Below, piece by piece: positions 1 to 9,317 of a stretch of 64,000 bases of DNA. The position numbers and the translations under genes were made by a program. The notes below the pieces were generated by a model. That model was not told the origin of the DNA. It ran no database searches and worked only from the letters and a program-made list of their open reading frames with translations. Source of the DNA: JAEWWD01 sp964440115 (GTDB lineage Bacteria > Bacillota > Clostridia > Christensenellales > CAG-138). Every line of letters begins with the position of its first letter. The first letter of the stretch is position 1. The stretch lies in NCBI GenBank assembly GCA_964440115.1, contig CAYTPV010000004.1:333230-397229 (forward strand). Reading direction: 5' to 3'.

Positions 1-1091
1 GCGTGCGCGTGAATACGCGCATGGAACTTATTCCGGACGCGAGCATCTGGGAAGCGTTCGATCAGGTTTACAGTACTGGTGAACCGAACATACTGCGCTA
101 TCCGCTTTCCGGCGACCGTATGCTGTGGATCACCATCACACCGGTTGTAACGGAAGAGGGAGAGCGTACGGGCGTTGTCGGCCTGTTCCGGGATATGACG
201 GAGATGGAGCGGCTTGAACGCACGCGCCGTGACTATGTTGCAAACGTCAGCCACGAACTTCGTACGCCGCTGACCGCGGTGCGGGGGTTGCTGGAACCGC
301 TCGCTGACGGTATGGTACAGAACGAGGATGACCGCCAGCGGTATTATCGCATCATGCTGCGTGAAGTCTTGCGCCTTTCACGCCTTATTACGGATATGCT
401 GCAGTTATCCCGTTTGCAGTCGGGCACGGAATATATGGAACTCGTCGAGGTGGATATCAATGAAATACTTGATGACGTCCGCCAGAGTTATGCCAAGGAA
501 GCCGCGCAGCGCGGCATTAAGCTGGAATTAAAAGCGCCAATGCTGCCTCCGGTATTAACCGACCCGGACCGGGTGGAGCAGCTGCTTGTTATTCTTTTGG
601 ATAACGCGATGCGATACACGCCCGAGGGCGGAAGCATTACACTCATCGGCGAAGACGGACCGCGCGTCAACATCTGCGTTTCGGATACAGGCTCCGGCAT
701 ACCAGAGGAAGATCTCCCGTATGTATTCGAACGGTTCTATAAAGTGGATAAATCGCGCAAAGAAGGCGGCACGGGCTTGGGCCTTTCCATTGCCCGGCAT
801 CTGATTGAAAAATTGGGCGAAAAGATCACCGTGGAGAGCAAACTCGGAGAAGGAACCTCTTTCCGGTTTACACTTAAAAAGTATGTCAGCAACGCTATCG
901 CGCTTGGGCCTCCGTCGGATGATTGGGAACAGGCAGCTGATGGGCTACCGCCGATCTTGCAGCCGCAGGAAACGCCGGACAGGGGCCTGCATACGCAGGA
1001 TGCTCCTTATGAGGTAATTCCCCAAAAGGAAAAGCATCAACAACGTATTCGGATCAGGATCACCAAGAGAACGGATAAAAAAGATCAGTAA
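1..1091 (+). CDS. Sensor histidine kinase, C-terminal part (5' truncated by window edge)
   Basis: Membrane-associated two-component sensor kinase of the WalK/PhoR/ResE type, cut at its N terminus by the window start; the GTG at position 3 is only the first in-frame start, not the true one. In order I see the end of a PAS domain (about residues 10-70), a HisKA box SHELRTPLTAVRG with the phospho-accepting His, the N box DNAMRYTPEGG, the G1 box DTGSGIP, the F box FERFYKVD and the G2 box GGTGLGLSIARHL. A basic, low-complexity tail of about 70 residues follows the ATPase domain and is longer than usual. The upstream sensing region and the partner response regulator lie outside the window, so the signal cannot be inferred. 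Confidence 0.93.
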   Translation, partial: VRVNTRMELIPDASIWEAFDQVYSTGEPNILRYPLSGDRMLWITITPVVTEEGERTGVVGLFRDMTEMERLERTRRDYVANVSHELRTPLTAVRGLLEPLADGMVQNEDDRQRYYRIMLREVLRLSRLITDMLQLSRLQSGTEYMELVEVDINEILDDVRQSYAKEAAQRGIKLELKAPMLPPVLTDPDRVEQLLVILLDNAMRYTPEGGSITLIGEDGPRVNICVSDTGSGIPEEDLPYVFERFYKVDKSRKEGGTGLGLSIARHLIEKLGEKITVESKLGEGTSFRFTLKKYVSNAIALGPPSDDWEQAADGLPPILQPQETPDRGLHTQDAPYEVIPQKEKHQQRIRIRITKRTDKKDQ

Positions 1092-1112
1092 TTGCCACAA
1101 ATTCGACCATAA

Positions 1113-1151
1113 CAAAACGGAGCCTTCTGATTTGCAGGGGGTTCCGTTTGT
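1113..1151 (+). terminator. Probable rho-independent terminator after the histidine kinase
   Basis: The arms AAACGGA (1115-1121) and TCCGTTT (1143-1149) form an imperfect hairpin ending in a short T-rich stretch. It sits 22 bases after the kinase stop and is the only candidate terminator before the next gene. Confidence 0.5.
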
Positions 1152-1290
1152 ATATGTACACTGATGATTTACTGATGTTTCATGTACAGATGAAATGATA
1201 TCAATTGCGGCAAGCATTTCAATGGACAACCGCGCATATTCTTAGCTTTCGTTCATACCTATTAGTATACAAGGACAAGGGGGCGGAATC

Positions 1291-2205
1291 ATGGAATATC
1301 GTCGGAGAAGGCGGAGAAGGCGCTTTGCGGCGGCGGCGGGAGGCGGTACTTACAGAGCGATTGCCGCGCTGTTGGTGGTAGCCGCGGTGGTTTATCTGAT
1401 CAGCGCATCCGCTGCCGGTACATGGATTGCGCAGAATGTAATGGCGCCGGCGTTCGCGGCGTTTGACAATATGATATTGGGTACTCCCGATAAGAATACC
1501 CCTGAAACCTCCGCGCAGCTTACTACGCCCAAAACCTCAGGTGTTTCCGCGGATACCGTAACCGGTGATGTGGAATTGCCGGTCATGGAGTGCTTTGCGC
1601 TGCAGATGGGCGTTTACAGCGACAAGAATAATGCAGATCTGGAAGCACAGGCGCTGCAGCAGCGGGGAGCGGGCGGTTATGTGATGGAAGATGCCGGTCG
1701 CTACCGTGTGTTTGCTGCCGCGTATGACAGCGCGGATAGCCTCAAACAGGTGCGCGACAAGCTCACGGCGGAAGGTATGGAAAGCGCCTCGTATACATTC
1801 AATTCCCCCGTAAGTACGCTCCGTGTGACCGCGACCCAGGCGCAGCTCGATGGGATATCCGCAGGCTTTAAGGCGCTTAGTCAATTGGAAAAGGATATGG
1901 CTTCCGCGACACTGACATTTGACCAGCAAAAACTGACTGGGCAAAAAGGAAGGGATACCGCCACAACACTGTTATCGCAGCTGCGTTCAGCCAACGATGC
2001 GTTTACAGTAGCGGCAGAAGGAGAGGATAATCCTGTCCTGCAGGCGACGAGAAGTTGTTTCTCAAAATATGAGGAAGCTTTGACTGCGCTTTCAGAGTAT
2101 AGCACTGAAAGTTTTGTAGATTTTTCGGCTAAAATGAAGTACACTCATATATGTATAGCGCATGCTTATGCTACGCTGGCGCAGGAAGTATCCGCTATGG
2201 CATAA
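1291..2205 (+). CDS. SPOR-domain membrane protein
   Basis: Bitopic membrane protein of 304 residues. The N terminus is strongly basic (a run of Arg), followed by one transmembrane helix at about residues 23-45, a Thr/Pro-rich linker, and a SPOR domain at about residues 103-172 starting FALQMGVYSDKNNA. SPOR domains bind glycan strands denuded of stem peptides, mostly at septa or in spore cortex, so an envelope or division role is likely. The last 120 residues are helical and unassigned. The ATG at 1291 is preceded by a GGGGGCGGA ribosome site. It stands alone between a terminator-like hairpin and the DRTGG operon. Confidence 0.75.
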   Translation: MEYRRRRRRRRFAAAAGGGTYRAIAALLVVAAVVYLISASAAGTWIAQNVMAPAFAAFDNMILGTPDKNTPETSAQLTTPKTSGVSADTVTGDVELPVMECFALQMGVYSDKNNADLEAQALQQRGAGGYVMEDAGRYRVFAAAYDSADSLKQVRDKLTAEGMESASYTFNSPVSTLRVTATQAQLDGISAGFKALSQLEKDMASATLTFDQQKLTGQKGRDTATTLLSQLRSANDAFTVAAEGEDNPVLQATRSCFSKYEEALTALSEYSTESFVDFSAKMKYTHICIAHAYATLAQEVSAMA

Positions 2206-2233
2206 ACTCGTATTCACCTTCCGGAGGAATTGA

Positions 2234-2584
2234 ATGAGAATAGCGGAAGTGGCCGGTATACTGGACGCGAACGTTCTTTGCTGCGAAGATAAGCTGGACA
2301 AGGAGGTCAGATCAGCGTTTGGAGCCGATCTGATGAGCGATGCGCTTGCGTTTATTGACGATGATACGCTTCTTCTGACCGGACTTGTGAACCAGCATGT
2401 TATTCGTACGGCTGAAATGCTGGAGGTCAGGTGTATTGTATTCGTCCGGGGCAAACCGGTACCGAAGGATATTCTTGATCTTGCAGTTCAGCAGGGCGTC
2501 GTGCTTTTGGGTACCGATAAAACGTTGTACATATGTTGCGGCATGCTGTATGCCGCAGGATTACCTGGCTGTATAAGAAGGTAA
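2234..2584 (+). CDS. DRTGG-domain protein, first copy
   Basis: Small soluble protein of 116 residues resembling the DRTGG domain, a ligand-sensing fold also found in some phosphotransacetylases and CBS proteins. The middle (LLLTGLVNQHVIRTAEML) and the end (VVLLGTDKTLY) are the parts that look like the family. GGAGG at 2223-2227 sets the start. It is the first of five tightly packed genes (gaps of 2-25 bases): DRTGG, ATPase, hydrogenase-like protein, DRTGG, PHP. From memory, this arrangement recurs in Clostridia next to sensory-type FeFe-hydrogenase homologues. Its ligand is unknown. Confidence 0.7.
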   Translation: MRIAEVAGILDANVLCCEDKLDKEVRSAFGADLMSDALAFIDDDTLLLTGLVNQHVIRTAEMLEVRCIVFVRGKPVPKDILDLAVQQGVVLLGTDKTLYICCGMLYAAGLPGCIRR

Positions 2585-2588
2585 AGAT

Positions 2589-3029
2589 ATGGATATTTCA
2601 TTGGTGCAGACTTTTCCCGTTCCACGCGGTGCGTTTGATAGGGCGGGGGAGGCCAGCAGCAAAATAAAAAGCACACTCAAAAAATTGGGCATTCCTCCGG
2701 AAGTGGTTCGCGATGTGGCAATTGCGGCGTATGAAACGGAGCTCAACCTGGTTATTCATTCGCAAGGCGGGGAACTGGTACTTGAAGTCAAACCGGATGA
2801 GATACAGCTCGTATCACAGGATCAGGGGCCGGGTATTCCCGATATCCCGCTTGCGTTGAGCGAAGGGTATTCCACAGCGCCCGAAAGCGTACGGAGTTTG
2901 GGTTTTGGCGCAGGTATGGGTCTGCCCAATGTGCAGCGCCACTGCCATATTTTTCATATTGAGTCTGAGCCGGGGAAGGGCACTTTCATCCGGGCGTCTT
3001 ATTTTCTGAATAAAAGCGACGGTAAATAA
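2589..3029 (+). CDS. Anti-sigma-factor-type ATP-binding protein (RsbW/SpoIIAB-like HATPase)
   Basis: Protein of 146 residues made almost entirely of a GHKL/HATPase domain. The N box is around AAYETELNLVIHSQGG, the G1 box is DQGPGIPD and the G2 loop is GFGAGMGLPNVQ. It has no dimerisation or phospho-acceptor domain, so it resembles serine kinases of the RsbW/SpoIIAB group rather than a histidine kinase. It starts four bases after the DRTGG stop, with AGAAGG as ribosome site. In this operon it could phosphorylate, or be switched by, a partner in response to the Fe-S protein next door; that is inference. No sigma factor or antagonist gene is adjacent. Confidence 0.8.
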   Translation: MDISLVQTFPVPRGAFDRAGEASSKIKSTLKKLGIPPEVVRDVAIAAYETELNLVIHSQGGELVLEVKPDEIQLVSQDQGPGIPDIPLALSEGYSTAPESVRSLGFGAGMGLPNVQRHCHIFHIESEPGKGTFIRASYFLNKSDGK

Positions 3030-3043
3030 CGGAGGGCTGCGTT

Positions 3044-4348
3044 TTGTTGTACAAGCATTCGGTCCGCATCGACAGGCGCAAATGCGTGGGATGTACCAAT
3101 TGCATCAAAAATTGTCCGACAGAAGCGATACGCGTACAACGCGGAAAGGCAAAGATACTGGATGAACGCTGCATAGATTGCGGCGAATGCCTACGCGCCT
3201 GCCCGCATCATGCGATGATAGCTGTCACGACTCCGATATCGGAGCTGAATCTGTTCAAATATAACATTGTCATTCCATGCACGCCCCTATACTCACAGTT
3301 CAAGAACCTTACCGACCGCGGAGAGATTTATGAAGCGCTCTACGCGATGGGCTTTGACGCGATCTATGAAGAAGCGCGAGGAGCAGAAATCGAAGCGGAA
3401 GCTCTTAGAAAATATCTGCGCTCCGGTGAAGCAAGCTTTCCGGTAATCGCGTGCAATTGCCCGGTTATTCCGCGGCTGGTAACGACATTGTTTCCAAATC
3501 TCATTGATAACCTTTCGCCGTTTGTTTCAGCAACAGAAATTGCTGCTCGCGTAGCGAAGACGGAATTCTGCGAGATGATGAACGTACCAAGGGAATCGGT
3601 GGGCTGCTATTATATCGCTCCTTGTTCCGCCCGGATGACCAATATTAAAAACCCACTCGGCATTGAAAAGAGCGAAGTGGACGGCGTATATGCCATGCGC
3701 GATATTTATGCCCAAATCATCGAGCATATGGGCAAAGATGAAGGACACCGGGAGATCGTCTATCCGGCGGGGGCATTCGGTTTGGGTACGGCAGTCATAG
3801 GCGGTTTAAGCGCTGCTGTCGGTACGGAGCATTATCTTGCGGTAGACGGTATTTATCATGTCATGCAGTGCCTGGAGGAAATTGATAACGAACGGCTGCG
3901 CAAACTCATGCTGGTGGAAGCAACTGCCTGCAGCGGCGGATGCGTTGGAGGTCCTCTGCTGTTTGAAAACCAGTTTGTGGCAAAGAACAGAAACAGGAGG
4001 CTTGCTTATTCGCAGCCACGTACGGATTTGGAACATGACAGTCATATTGAAAAATACGTCAATTCTCCTGTCATCCGTTATGACAAGCCTTTCGAACCGC
4101 GCAGCGTTATGAAGCTGTCCGATGACGTAGGGGAGGCCATGCGGATGATGGAGCGTATGGAAGCCATCAGCCAAAGCCTGCCGGGGCTGGATTGCGGCTC
4201 CTGCGGATCGCCGAGCTGCCGGACGCTCGCGGAAGATATCGTGCGCGGTCAGGCAGTGGAAATGGACTGTATATTCAAGTTGCGTGATAAACTTCGTATA
4301 CTTGCGCAGGAGATGGCGGATCTCGCCAGCGCGGAAAAACGCGGCTGA
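3044..4348 (+). CDS. FeFe-hydrogenase-like Fe-S protein, probably sensory
   Basis: Protein of 434 residues. It carries a 2x[4Fe-4S] ferredoxin domain (CVGCTNCIKNC and CIDCGECLRAC, residues 14-53), a hydrogenase large-subunit H-domain (about 70-330), and a C-terminal CGSCGSPSC four-cysteine Fe-S domain near residue 380. The four H-cluster cysteines appear present: C139 in ACNCP, C194 in APCSAR, and C296 and C300 in EATACSGGC. The canonical proton-relay Cys of TSCCP is Asn138, and the Lys of PCxxK is Arg198. This matches a sensor or a non-catalytic homologue better than a bulk hydrogenase. TTG start at 3044, seven bases after GGAGGG. Known sensory enzymes pair with regulatory ATPases or phosphatases, as here. 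Confidence 0.8.
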   Translation: MLYKHSVRIDRRKCVGCTNCIKNCPTEAIRVQRGKAKILDERCIDCGECLRACPHHAMIAVTTPISELNLFKYNIVIPCTPLYSQFKNLTDRGEIYEALYAMGFDAIYEEARGAEIEAEALRKYLRSGEASFPVIACNCPVIPRLVTTLFPNLIDNLSPFVSATEIAARVAKTEFCEMMNVPRESVGCYYIAPCSARMTNIKNPLGIEKSEVDGVYAMRDIYAQIIEHMGKDEGHREIVYPAGAFGLGTAVIGGLSAAVGTEHYLAVDGIYHVMQCLEEIDNERLRKLMLVEATACSGGCVGGPLLFENQFVAKNRNRRLAYSQPRTDLEHDSHIEKYVNSPVIRYDKPFEPRSVMKLSDDVGEAMRMMERMEAISQSLPGLDCGSCGSPSCRTLAEDIVRGQAVEMDCIFKLRDKLRILAQEMADLASAEKRG

Positions 4349-4373
4349 TGCTTACTTATTCGGGAGGGGAACT

Positions 4374-4712
4374 ATGCTGGTATCGGAACTTGCCAAATGC
4401 ATCGAAGCTTCTATTGTAACGCAGGACGTTCCGGACAAAGAAGTAACCTGCGGATACACGTGCGACCTCCTAAGCTGGGTTATGGCGCGCGGCAAAGCGG
4501 GCTGTGCGTGGGTTACTGTACAGACGCATTTGAATGTCGTTGCGGTGGCATCGCTGCACGATATGGCCTGCATCATCTGTCCTGAAGGCATCGAACCGGA
4601 AGCGCCGTCCGTTTTGAAAGCGGCGCAGGAAGGCATTGCCGTTTTGCGCTCTGAGAAATCGGCGTATGAGATTTGCGGGCTTATGACAGCGGCAGGCATT
4701 TCTGCCGTATAG
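4374..4712 (+). CDS. DRTGG-like protein, second copy
   Basis: Soluble protein of 112 residues, a diverged relative of the gene at 2234 with the same length and similar ending (GIAVLRSEKSAYEICGLM against GVVLLGTDKTLY). The start is the ATG at 4374, because GGGAGGGG precedes it; the longer reading frame would run back into the hydrogenase-like gene with no ribosome site. It lies 25 bases after that gene and two bases before the PHP gene. Two DRTGG-type modules flanking a redox sensor suggest paired ligand-binding partners. Function unknown. Confidence 0.65.
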   Translation: MLVSELAKCIEASIVTQDVPDKEVTCGYTCDLLSWVMARGKAGCAWVTVQTHLNVVAVASLHDMACIICPEGIEPEAPSVLKAAQEGIAVLRSEKSAYEICGLMTAAGISAV

Positions 4713-4714
4713 CC

Positions 4715-5425
4715 ATGTTTAAGCTTGCGGCGGATCTGCACATTCATTCCTGTCTGTCGCCTTGCGCGGATATGGAAATGACGCCGAATAATCTTGTCAA
4801 TATGGCATATCTCAAAGGCCTCGAGGTCATCGCGGTATGCGATCATAACAGCGCGCGCAATCTTCCAGCCTGTAAGGCGGTGGCAGATGCGCGCGGTTTA
4901 ATTTTTCTGCCCGGCATGGAAGTGGAAACGCGCGAGGAAGTGCATGTGCTGACACTGTTCGCATCCCTCGATGCAGCACTGGAGTTTTCGCATTGGGTAT
5001 ATGACAATCTGCCCGATATTCCGAACACGCCGTTGCTCTTCGGCGAACAGACAGCCATGGATGAAGACGATGAACCGATTTATTCGGAACAAAAACTGCT
5101 CATACAGTCCACAACACTTTCCATCGATGAGGTAACGGCGCGCTGCCGCGCCGAGGGCGGGGTTCCTATCCCCGCACATATCAACCGCCCTTCCAACTCG
5201 CTGATCAGCAGCCTTGGATTTGTACCCCCGGAACTGAACCTGACGGCGCTGGAACTTTACGAAAATCTTCCCACACCGGCTATGGATTTGAGCCGCTATC
5301 ATATCGTTTACAATTCCGATGCGCACAGGCTCAGTGACATTTCCGAACGTATCCATTTTATATCGGCCTATGAAAAATCGCCCGAGGGCGTATTGGCTTA
5401 TCTGGCGTCACAGAAGAACGGTTAA
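4715..5425 (+). CDS. PHP-domain phosphoesterase
   Basis: Protein of 236 residues of the polymerase-and-histidinol-phosphatase family. Metal-binding motifs visible are DLHIHSCLSP near the N terminus, VCDHNSA, LPGMEVETREEVHVL, IPAHINRPS and YNSDAHRLSD at the end, so the trinuclear metal site looks complete. The start at ATG 4715 is two bases after the preceding stop, indicating translational coupling. Family members hydrolyse phosphomonoesters or phosphodiesters, some of them nucleotides. As the last gene of the hydrogenase-like sensory operon it could turn over a small nucleotide signal, but nothing in the sequence proves this. Confidence 0.8.
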   Translation: MFKLAADLHIHSCLSPCADMEMTPNNLVNMAYLKGLEVIAVCDHNSARNLPACKAVADARGLIFLPGMEVETREEVHVLTLFASLDAALEFSHWVYDNLPDIPNTPLLFGEQTAMDEDDEPIYSEQKLLIQSTTLSIDEVTARCRAEGGVPIPAHINRPSNSLISSLGFVPPELNLTALELYENLPTPAMDLSRYHIVYNSDAHRLSDISERIHFISAYEKSPEGVLAYLASQKNG

Positions 5426-5443
5426 TGTTTGCATATCTATCAG

Positions 5444-5468
5444 CCCGCTGTAAACGCGGGTATTTTTA
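5444..5468 (+). terminator. Rho-independent terminator of the sensory operon
   Basis: CCCGC (5444-5448) pairs with GCGGG (5456-5460), followed by TATTTTTAT. It lies 18 bases after the PHP stop. The remaining 190 bases up to the next gene hold no recognisable gene, only a short palindrome TTTTAAACCGG near 5600 and a ribosome site. Confidence 0.75.
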
Positions 5469-5658
5469 TATGGAGTCATTCGGAATTCACGAAAATACCT
5501 GATGCCTGAAAAAACCTCTTTCGGTAAACTGTAAAAACTGATAGACTACATGGTGGCGGTTTATAACTTCCAAACGCGCGAAGGGTGCGTAATCGGTTTT
5601 AAACCGGCAATATGAACACGTATACATACAAATTGACGATATTTTCAGGAGGACATCT

Positions 5659-7908
5659 ATGCTCGAATTGTTTTCCAACGGCGTATATCTGCACAACGGT
5701 GTACCTGTCAGCGGCGGGGAAGGCTTCCCTGCGCCGACACAAGCGCGTGAAAACACGATTGCCTATTCCATATTGCGCGCACATAACCATTCTGATAAGC
5801 CGGACAAGCTTCGGATCAAATTCGATAAGCTTATTTCCCACGACATTACCTATGTCGGCGTCATACAGACTGCCCGCGGTTCGGGACTTACAGAATTCCC
5901 CGTTCCCTATGCTATGACCAACTGCCACAACTCTCTGTGTGCGGTAGGCGGCACGATCAACGAAGACGATCACGTGTTTGGCCTTTCTGCGGCAAAGAAA
6001 TACGGCGGAATATTCGTCCCAACCAATCTGAGTGTTATCCACATGTATGCGCGCGAGGCAATGGCGGTGTGCGGCAGCATGATACTCGGCTCGGACAGCC
6101 ACACGCGCTATGGCGCGCTGGGCACGATGGGCGTGGGTGAAGGCGGCCCCGAGATCGTCAAACAACTCCTTTCCAATACCTACGATGTGGACGCGCCCGA
6201 AGTCGTGCTCGTATACCTTGAGGGGGCACCCAAACCCGGCGTAGGCCCGCACGACGTGGCGATTGCTCTCGTCGGCGCGACATTCTCGAACGGTTTTGTG
6301 AAAAACAAAGTGCTTGAGTTTGTAGGCCCCGGCGTGAAAAATCTGCCGATGGATTTCCGCAATGGCATAGACGTCATGACGACGGAAACCACCTGCCTGT
6401 CTTCCATCTGGGAAACGGACGATACCGTACGGGAAAACTATCGCATTCACGGTCGACCCGAAGCTTACCGTGAGTTGAAGCCCGGCAATAACGCCTATTA
6501 CGACAGCATGATCAAAATCGATCTTTCCAAAGTGGAGTGCATGATCGCGCTGCCGTTCCATCCTTCAAATGCCTATACAATTGCGGAGCTGAACGCCAAC
6601 ACGCAGGATATACTGCGCAAGGTCGAAAAAGAGGCGCAGGATATGCTTGGTTCCAAGATTGGCTTGGATCTCGTCTCCAAGATACGCGGCGGCAGGCTAT
6701 GGGCGGATCAGGGCATCATCGCGGGCTGTGCAGGCGGTCTGTTTGATAACATCTGTGACGCGGCGGCCATACTCGACGGCGGCGATACCGGCAACGGGTA
6801 TTTCTCGCTCTCCGTATACCCCGGCTCCGTTCCTGTCGGGCTGGAGCTTTCCAGAAACGGCGTGAATACAAAGCTCATGGAAGCCGGTGCGATTATCAAG
6901 CCCGCGTTCTGCGGGCCCTGCTTTGGCGCTGGCGATGTGCCGTCCAACAACGGTTTCTCTATCCGCCATACCACGCGCAACTTCCCCAACCGTGAAGGCA
7001 GCAAGCCCAATCAGGGACAGATTGCGGCTGTGGCGCTCATGGATGCGCGCTCCATCGCGGCGACGGCACGCAATCAGGGCGCGTTGACCCCCGCTACCGA
7101 ATGCGAGCATGTCGCAGGCGGGCAGAAATATGTTTACGACAAGCAGGTATACGAAAAGAGAGTGTACAACGGCTATCAAAAAGCCATGCCGGAGGAAGCG
7201 CTGCGGTTTGGCCCCAATATTGCGGATTGGCCCAAGATGTATCCTCTGAGCAAGAATGTGCTGCTCGAGCTTACCGCCGTCATACACGACCCTGTGACCA
7301 CTACGGACGAACTCATCCCCTCCGGCGAAACCTCGTCGTATCGCTCCAACCCGCTCAAGCTTGCGGAGTTCACGCTTTCGCGCCGCTGTCCGGATTATGT
7401 GGGGTTATGCAAGCAGGTGCAGGCTGTGGAAGCCGACCGCCGCGCGGGCAAAGCGTCTGAAAAGCTGGTCAACGCGCTTAATAAGGTTGGCGCGCAGGGC
7501 GAGCTTTCCGATACGGCATTCGGGTCCGTATTGTTTGCGCACAAGCCGGGCGACGGATCCGCGCGCGAACAGGCGGCGTCCTGTCAGCGGGTACTGGGAG
7601 GCTATGCGAATATCTGCTACGAATACGCAACAAAGCGGTATCGCAGCAACTGTATCAACTGGGGCATGCTGCCCTTTACGCTGGATGCAGGCGTGGAGTT
7701 CCCCTATGAGAATGGCGATTATATATTCGTGCCCGATGCGCGCAGCGCGATAGAAACCGGTCGCGAGGACATACCGGCCAAAGTCATCCGGGCGGACGGC
7801 AGTGTTAAAGACATTCTGCTGCATGTAAGAAATCTGACGCCGGATGAGAAAACCATTATTCTGGACGGATGCCTGATGAACTACTACGCTGCCCGGATGA
7901 GCAAATGA
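5659..7908 (+). CDS. Aconitase-family hydratase (probable aconitate hydratase)
   Basis: Protein of 749 residues of the aconitase superfamily. It has ILGSDSHTRYGALGTMGVGE in the first third, the first cluster Cys in AGCAGGLFDN, the pair FCGPCFGAGD, the substrate loop RNFPNREGS, and a C-terminal swivel domain. The three [4Fe-4S] cysteines are therefore present. Length and motifs resemble the YbhJ-like hydratases of enteric bacteria and Clostridia rather than classical AcnA or AcnB (about 860-890 residues). The isocitrate dehydrogenase gene starts 56 bases downstream, which supports citrate-to-isocitrate conversion for 2-oxoglutarate and glutamate synthesis. AGGAGG precedes the ATG. No citrate synthase is in the window. 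Confidence 0.85.
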   Translation: MLELFSNGVYLHNGVPVSGGEGFPAPTQARENTIAYSILRAHNHSDKPDKLRIKFDKLISHDITYVGVIQTARGSGLTEFPVPYAMTNCHNSLCAVGGTINEDDHVFGLSAAKKYGGIFVPTNLSVIHMYAREAMAVCGSMILGSDSHTRYGALGTMGVGEGGPEIVKQLLSNTYDVDAPEVVLVYLEGAPKPGVGPHDVAIALVGATFSNGFVKNKVLEFVGPGVKNLPMDFRNGIDVMTTETTCLSSIWETDDTVRENYRIHGRPEAYRELKPGNNAYYDSMIKIDLSKVECMIALPFHPSNAYTIAELNANTQDILRKVEKEAQDMLGSKIGLDLVSKIRGGRLWADQGIIAGCAGGLFDNICDAAAILDGGDTGNGYFSLSVYPGSVPVGLELSRNGVNTKLMEAGAIIKPAFCGPCFGAGDVPSNNGFSIRHTTRNFPNREGSKPNQGQIAAVALMDARSIAATARNQGALTPATECEHVAGGQKYVYDKQVYEKRVYNGYQKAMPEEALRFGPNIADWPKMYPLSKNVLLELTAVIHDPVTTTDELIPSGETSSYRSNPLKLAEFTLSRRCPDYVGLCKQVQAVEADRRAGKASEKLVNALNKVGAQGELSDTAFGSVLFAHKPGDGSAREQAASCQRVLGGYANICYEYATKRYRSNCINWGMLPFTLDAGVEFPYENGDYIFVPDARSAIETGREDIPAKVIRADGSVKDILLHVRNLTPDEKTIILDGCLMNYYAARMSK

Positions 7909-7964
7909 CGATGCGGGGAAATTTCCCTTGCAATATAAGCTTTGAGTAAAGAAAGGGATTGTGC

Positions 7965-9176
7965 ATGGCCGAAAAGATTAAAATGACGACGCCTCTCGTG
8001 GAGATGGATGGCGACGAAATGACCCGTATCATCTGGCAGATGATTAAGGATGAACTGCTTCTGCCTTTTGTGGAACTCAAAACGGAGTATTACGATCTGG
8101 GTCTCGTCAAGCGCGATGAAACGCGCGATCAGATCACGACCGACGCGGGCAACGCCATCAAACGCTACGGCGTAGGCGTCAAATGCGCGACAATTACGCC
8201 CAACAAACAGCGCGTAAGCGAATATAACCTGCACGATATGTGGAAGAGCCCCAACGCGACGATCCGCGCCATACTCGACGGCACGGTATTCCGCGCGCCG
8301 ATTTTGATCGACAGTATCAAGCCCGTTGTAAAGAACTGGAAGAAGCCCATTACTATCGCGCGTCATGCGTACGGCGACGTTTACAAAGCCACGGAATACC
8401 GCGTTCCTGAAAAGGGCAAGGCAGAGCTGGTGTTTACGGGCGAGAACGGGGCTACCTTCCGCGAGACGGTGTATGACTTCGAGTGCCCCGGCGTGCTGCA
8501 ATCCATGTTCAATAAGGATACGTCCATCCGTTCCTTTGCGCATGCCTGCTTCCAGTACGCGCTTGCCACAAAGCAGGATCTCTGGTTTGCCACCAAGGAT
8601 ACCATATCCAAGCAGTACGACCAGACATTCAAGCTCATATTTGAAGAGATATTTGAAGCGGAGTATAAAGATAAGTTCGCGCAGTTGGGGATTGAGTATT
8701 TCTATACGCTCATAGACGACGCCGTGGCCCGCGTCATTCGCAGCGAAGGCGGCTATATCTGGGCGTGCAAGAATTACGACGGCGATGTGATGAGCGATAT
8801 GGTCTCCACAGCGTTCGGTTCATTGGCCATGATGACTTCCGTACTCGTAAGCCCGGAGGGCAATTTTGAATACGAAGCGGCGCACGGCACCGTGACGCGC
8901 CATTATTACCGCTACCTGAAAGGGGAGGAAACCTCCACTAACCCCATCGCTACCATATTTGCGTGGAGCGGCGCGCTCAAAAAGCGCGCAGAGCTGGACA
9001 ATCTGCCGGATCTGCTTGCCTTTGGCGAGAAGCTGGAGAAGGCCAGTCTCAGAACGCTGGATGAGGGCATTATGACAAAGGATCTGGTGGGTCTTGTAGA
9101 GGAAGGCCAACCCAAAGCTGTCAACACGCTGGAGTTCATTCAAGCCATCCGTGAACGGCTGGAAGCGAGCCTGTAA
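7965..9176 (+). CDS. icd: NADP-dependent isocitrate dehydrogenase, type II
   Basis: Converts isocitrate to 2-oxoglutarate and CO2 with NADPH formation. It is 403 residues long with the homodimeric eukaryote-like signature: [13 protein letters not shown] at the start, [17 protein letters not shown] for substrate binding, [13 protein letters not shown] for metal binding and [11 protein letters not shown] with TSTNPIA near the cofactor site. I chose the ATG at 7965 because GAAAGGG ends seven bases before it; an in-frame TTG six bases upstream has no better site. It lies directly downstream of the aconitase-family gene, forming the oxidative half of a partial TCA cycle. Confidence 0.95.
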   Translation: MAEKIKMTTPLVEMDGDEMTRIIWQMIKDELLLPFVELKTEYYDLGLVKRDETRDQITTDAGNAIKRYGVGVKCATITPNKQRVSEYNLHDMWKSPNATIRAILDGTVFRAPILIDSIKPVVKNWKKPITIARHAYGDVYKATEYRVPEKGKAELVFTGENGATFRETVYDFECPGVLQSMFNKDTSIRSFAHACFQYALATKQDLWFATKDTISKQYDQTFKLIFEEIFEAEYKDKFAQLGIEYFYTLIDDAVARVIRSEGGYIWACKNYDGDVMSDMVSTAFGSLAMMTSVLVSPEGNFEYEAAHGTVTRHYYRYLKGEETSTNPIATIFAWSGALKKRAELDNLPDLLAFGEKLEKASLRTLDEGIMTKDLVGLVEEGQPKAVNTLEFIQAIRERLEASL

Positions 9177-9264
9177 TGGGACGATGAGGGCGCTGCCCTC
9201 ATATACCTGCTTAGGGCTGTTACAGCCCTAAGAACCGTTTACGGGGCACAGGGTTTAAACAATG

Positions 9265-9297
9265 ACAGCCCGGCAGAATCTGCCGGGCTGTAGTGTT
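9265..9297. terminator. Bidirectional terminator between icd and the mutase gene
   Basis: ACAGCCCGGCA (9265-9275) and TGCCGGGCTGT (9281-9291) form a perfect 11-bp stem. T-rich sequence follows on the plus strand and a shorter one on the minus strand. Two further perfect hairpins lie just upstream (9186-9200 and 9210-9232). They separate convergent transcripts. Confidence 0.85.
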
Positions 9298-9317
9298 TTG
9301 CTTTATTCAAATATGGA

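Noticed and set aside
4284..4373. N-terminal extension of the second DRTGG gene
   Set aside because: It overlaps the hydrogenase-like gene out of frame and lacks a ribosome site; the ATG at 4374 has GGGAGGGG.
5599..6561. A 320-codon minus-strand open frame
   Set aside because: Antisense shadow of the aconitase-family gene, with a His/Arg-rich composition typical of shadows in GC-biased genes.
9186..9232. Two perfect hairpins considered as a riboswitch or repeat
   Set aside because: They lie after the icd stop between convergent genes and are best explained as extra termination structures.
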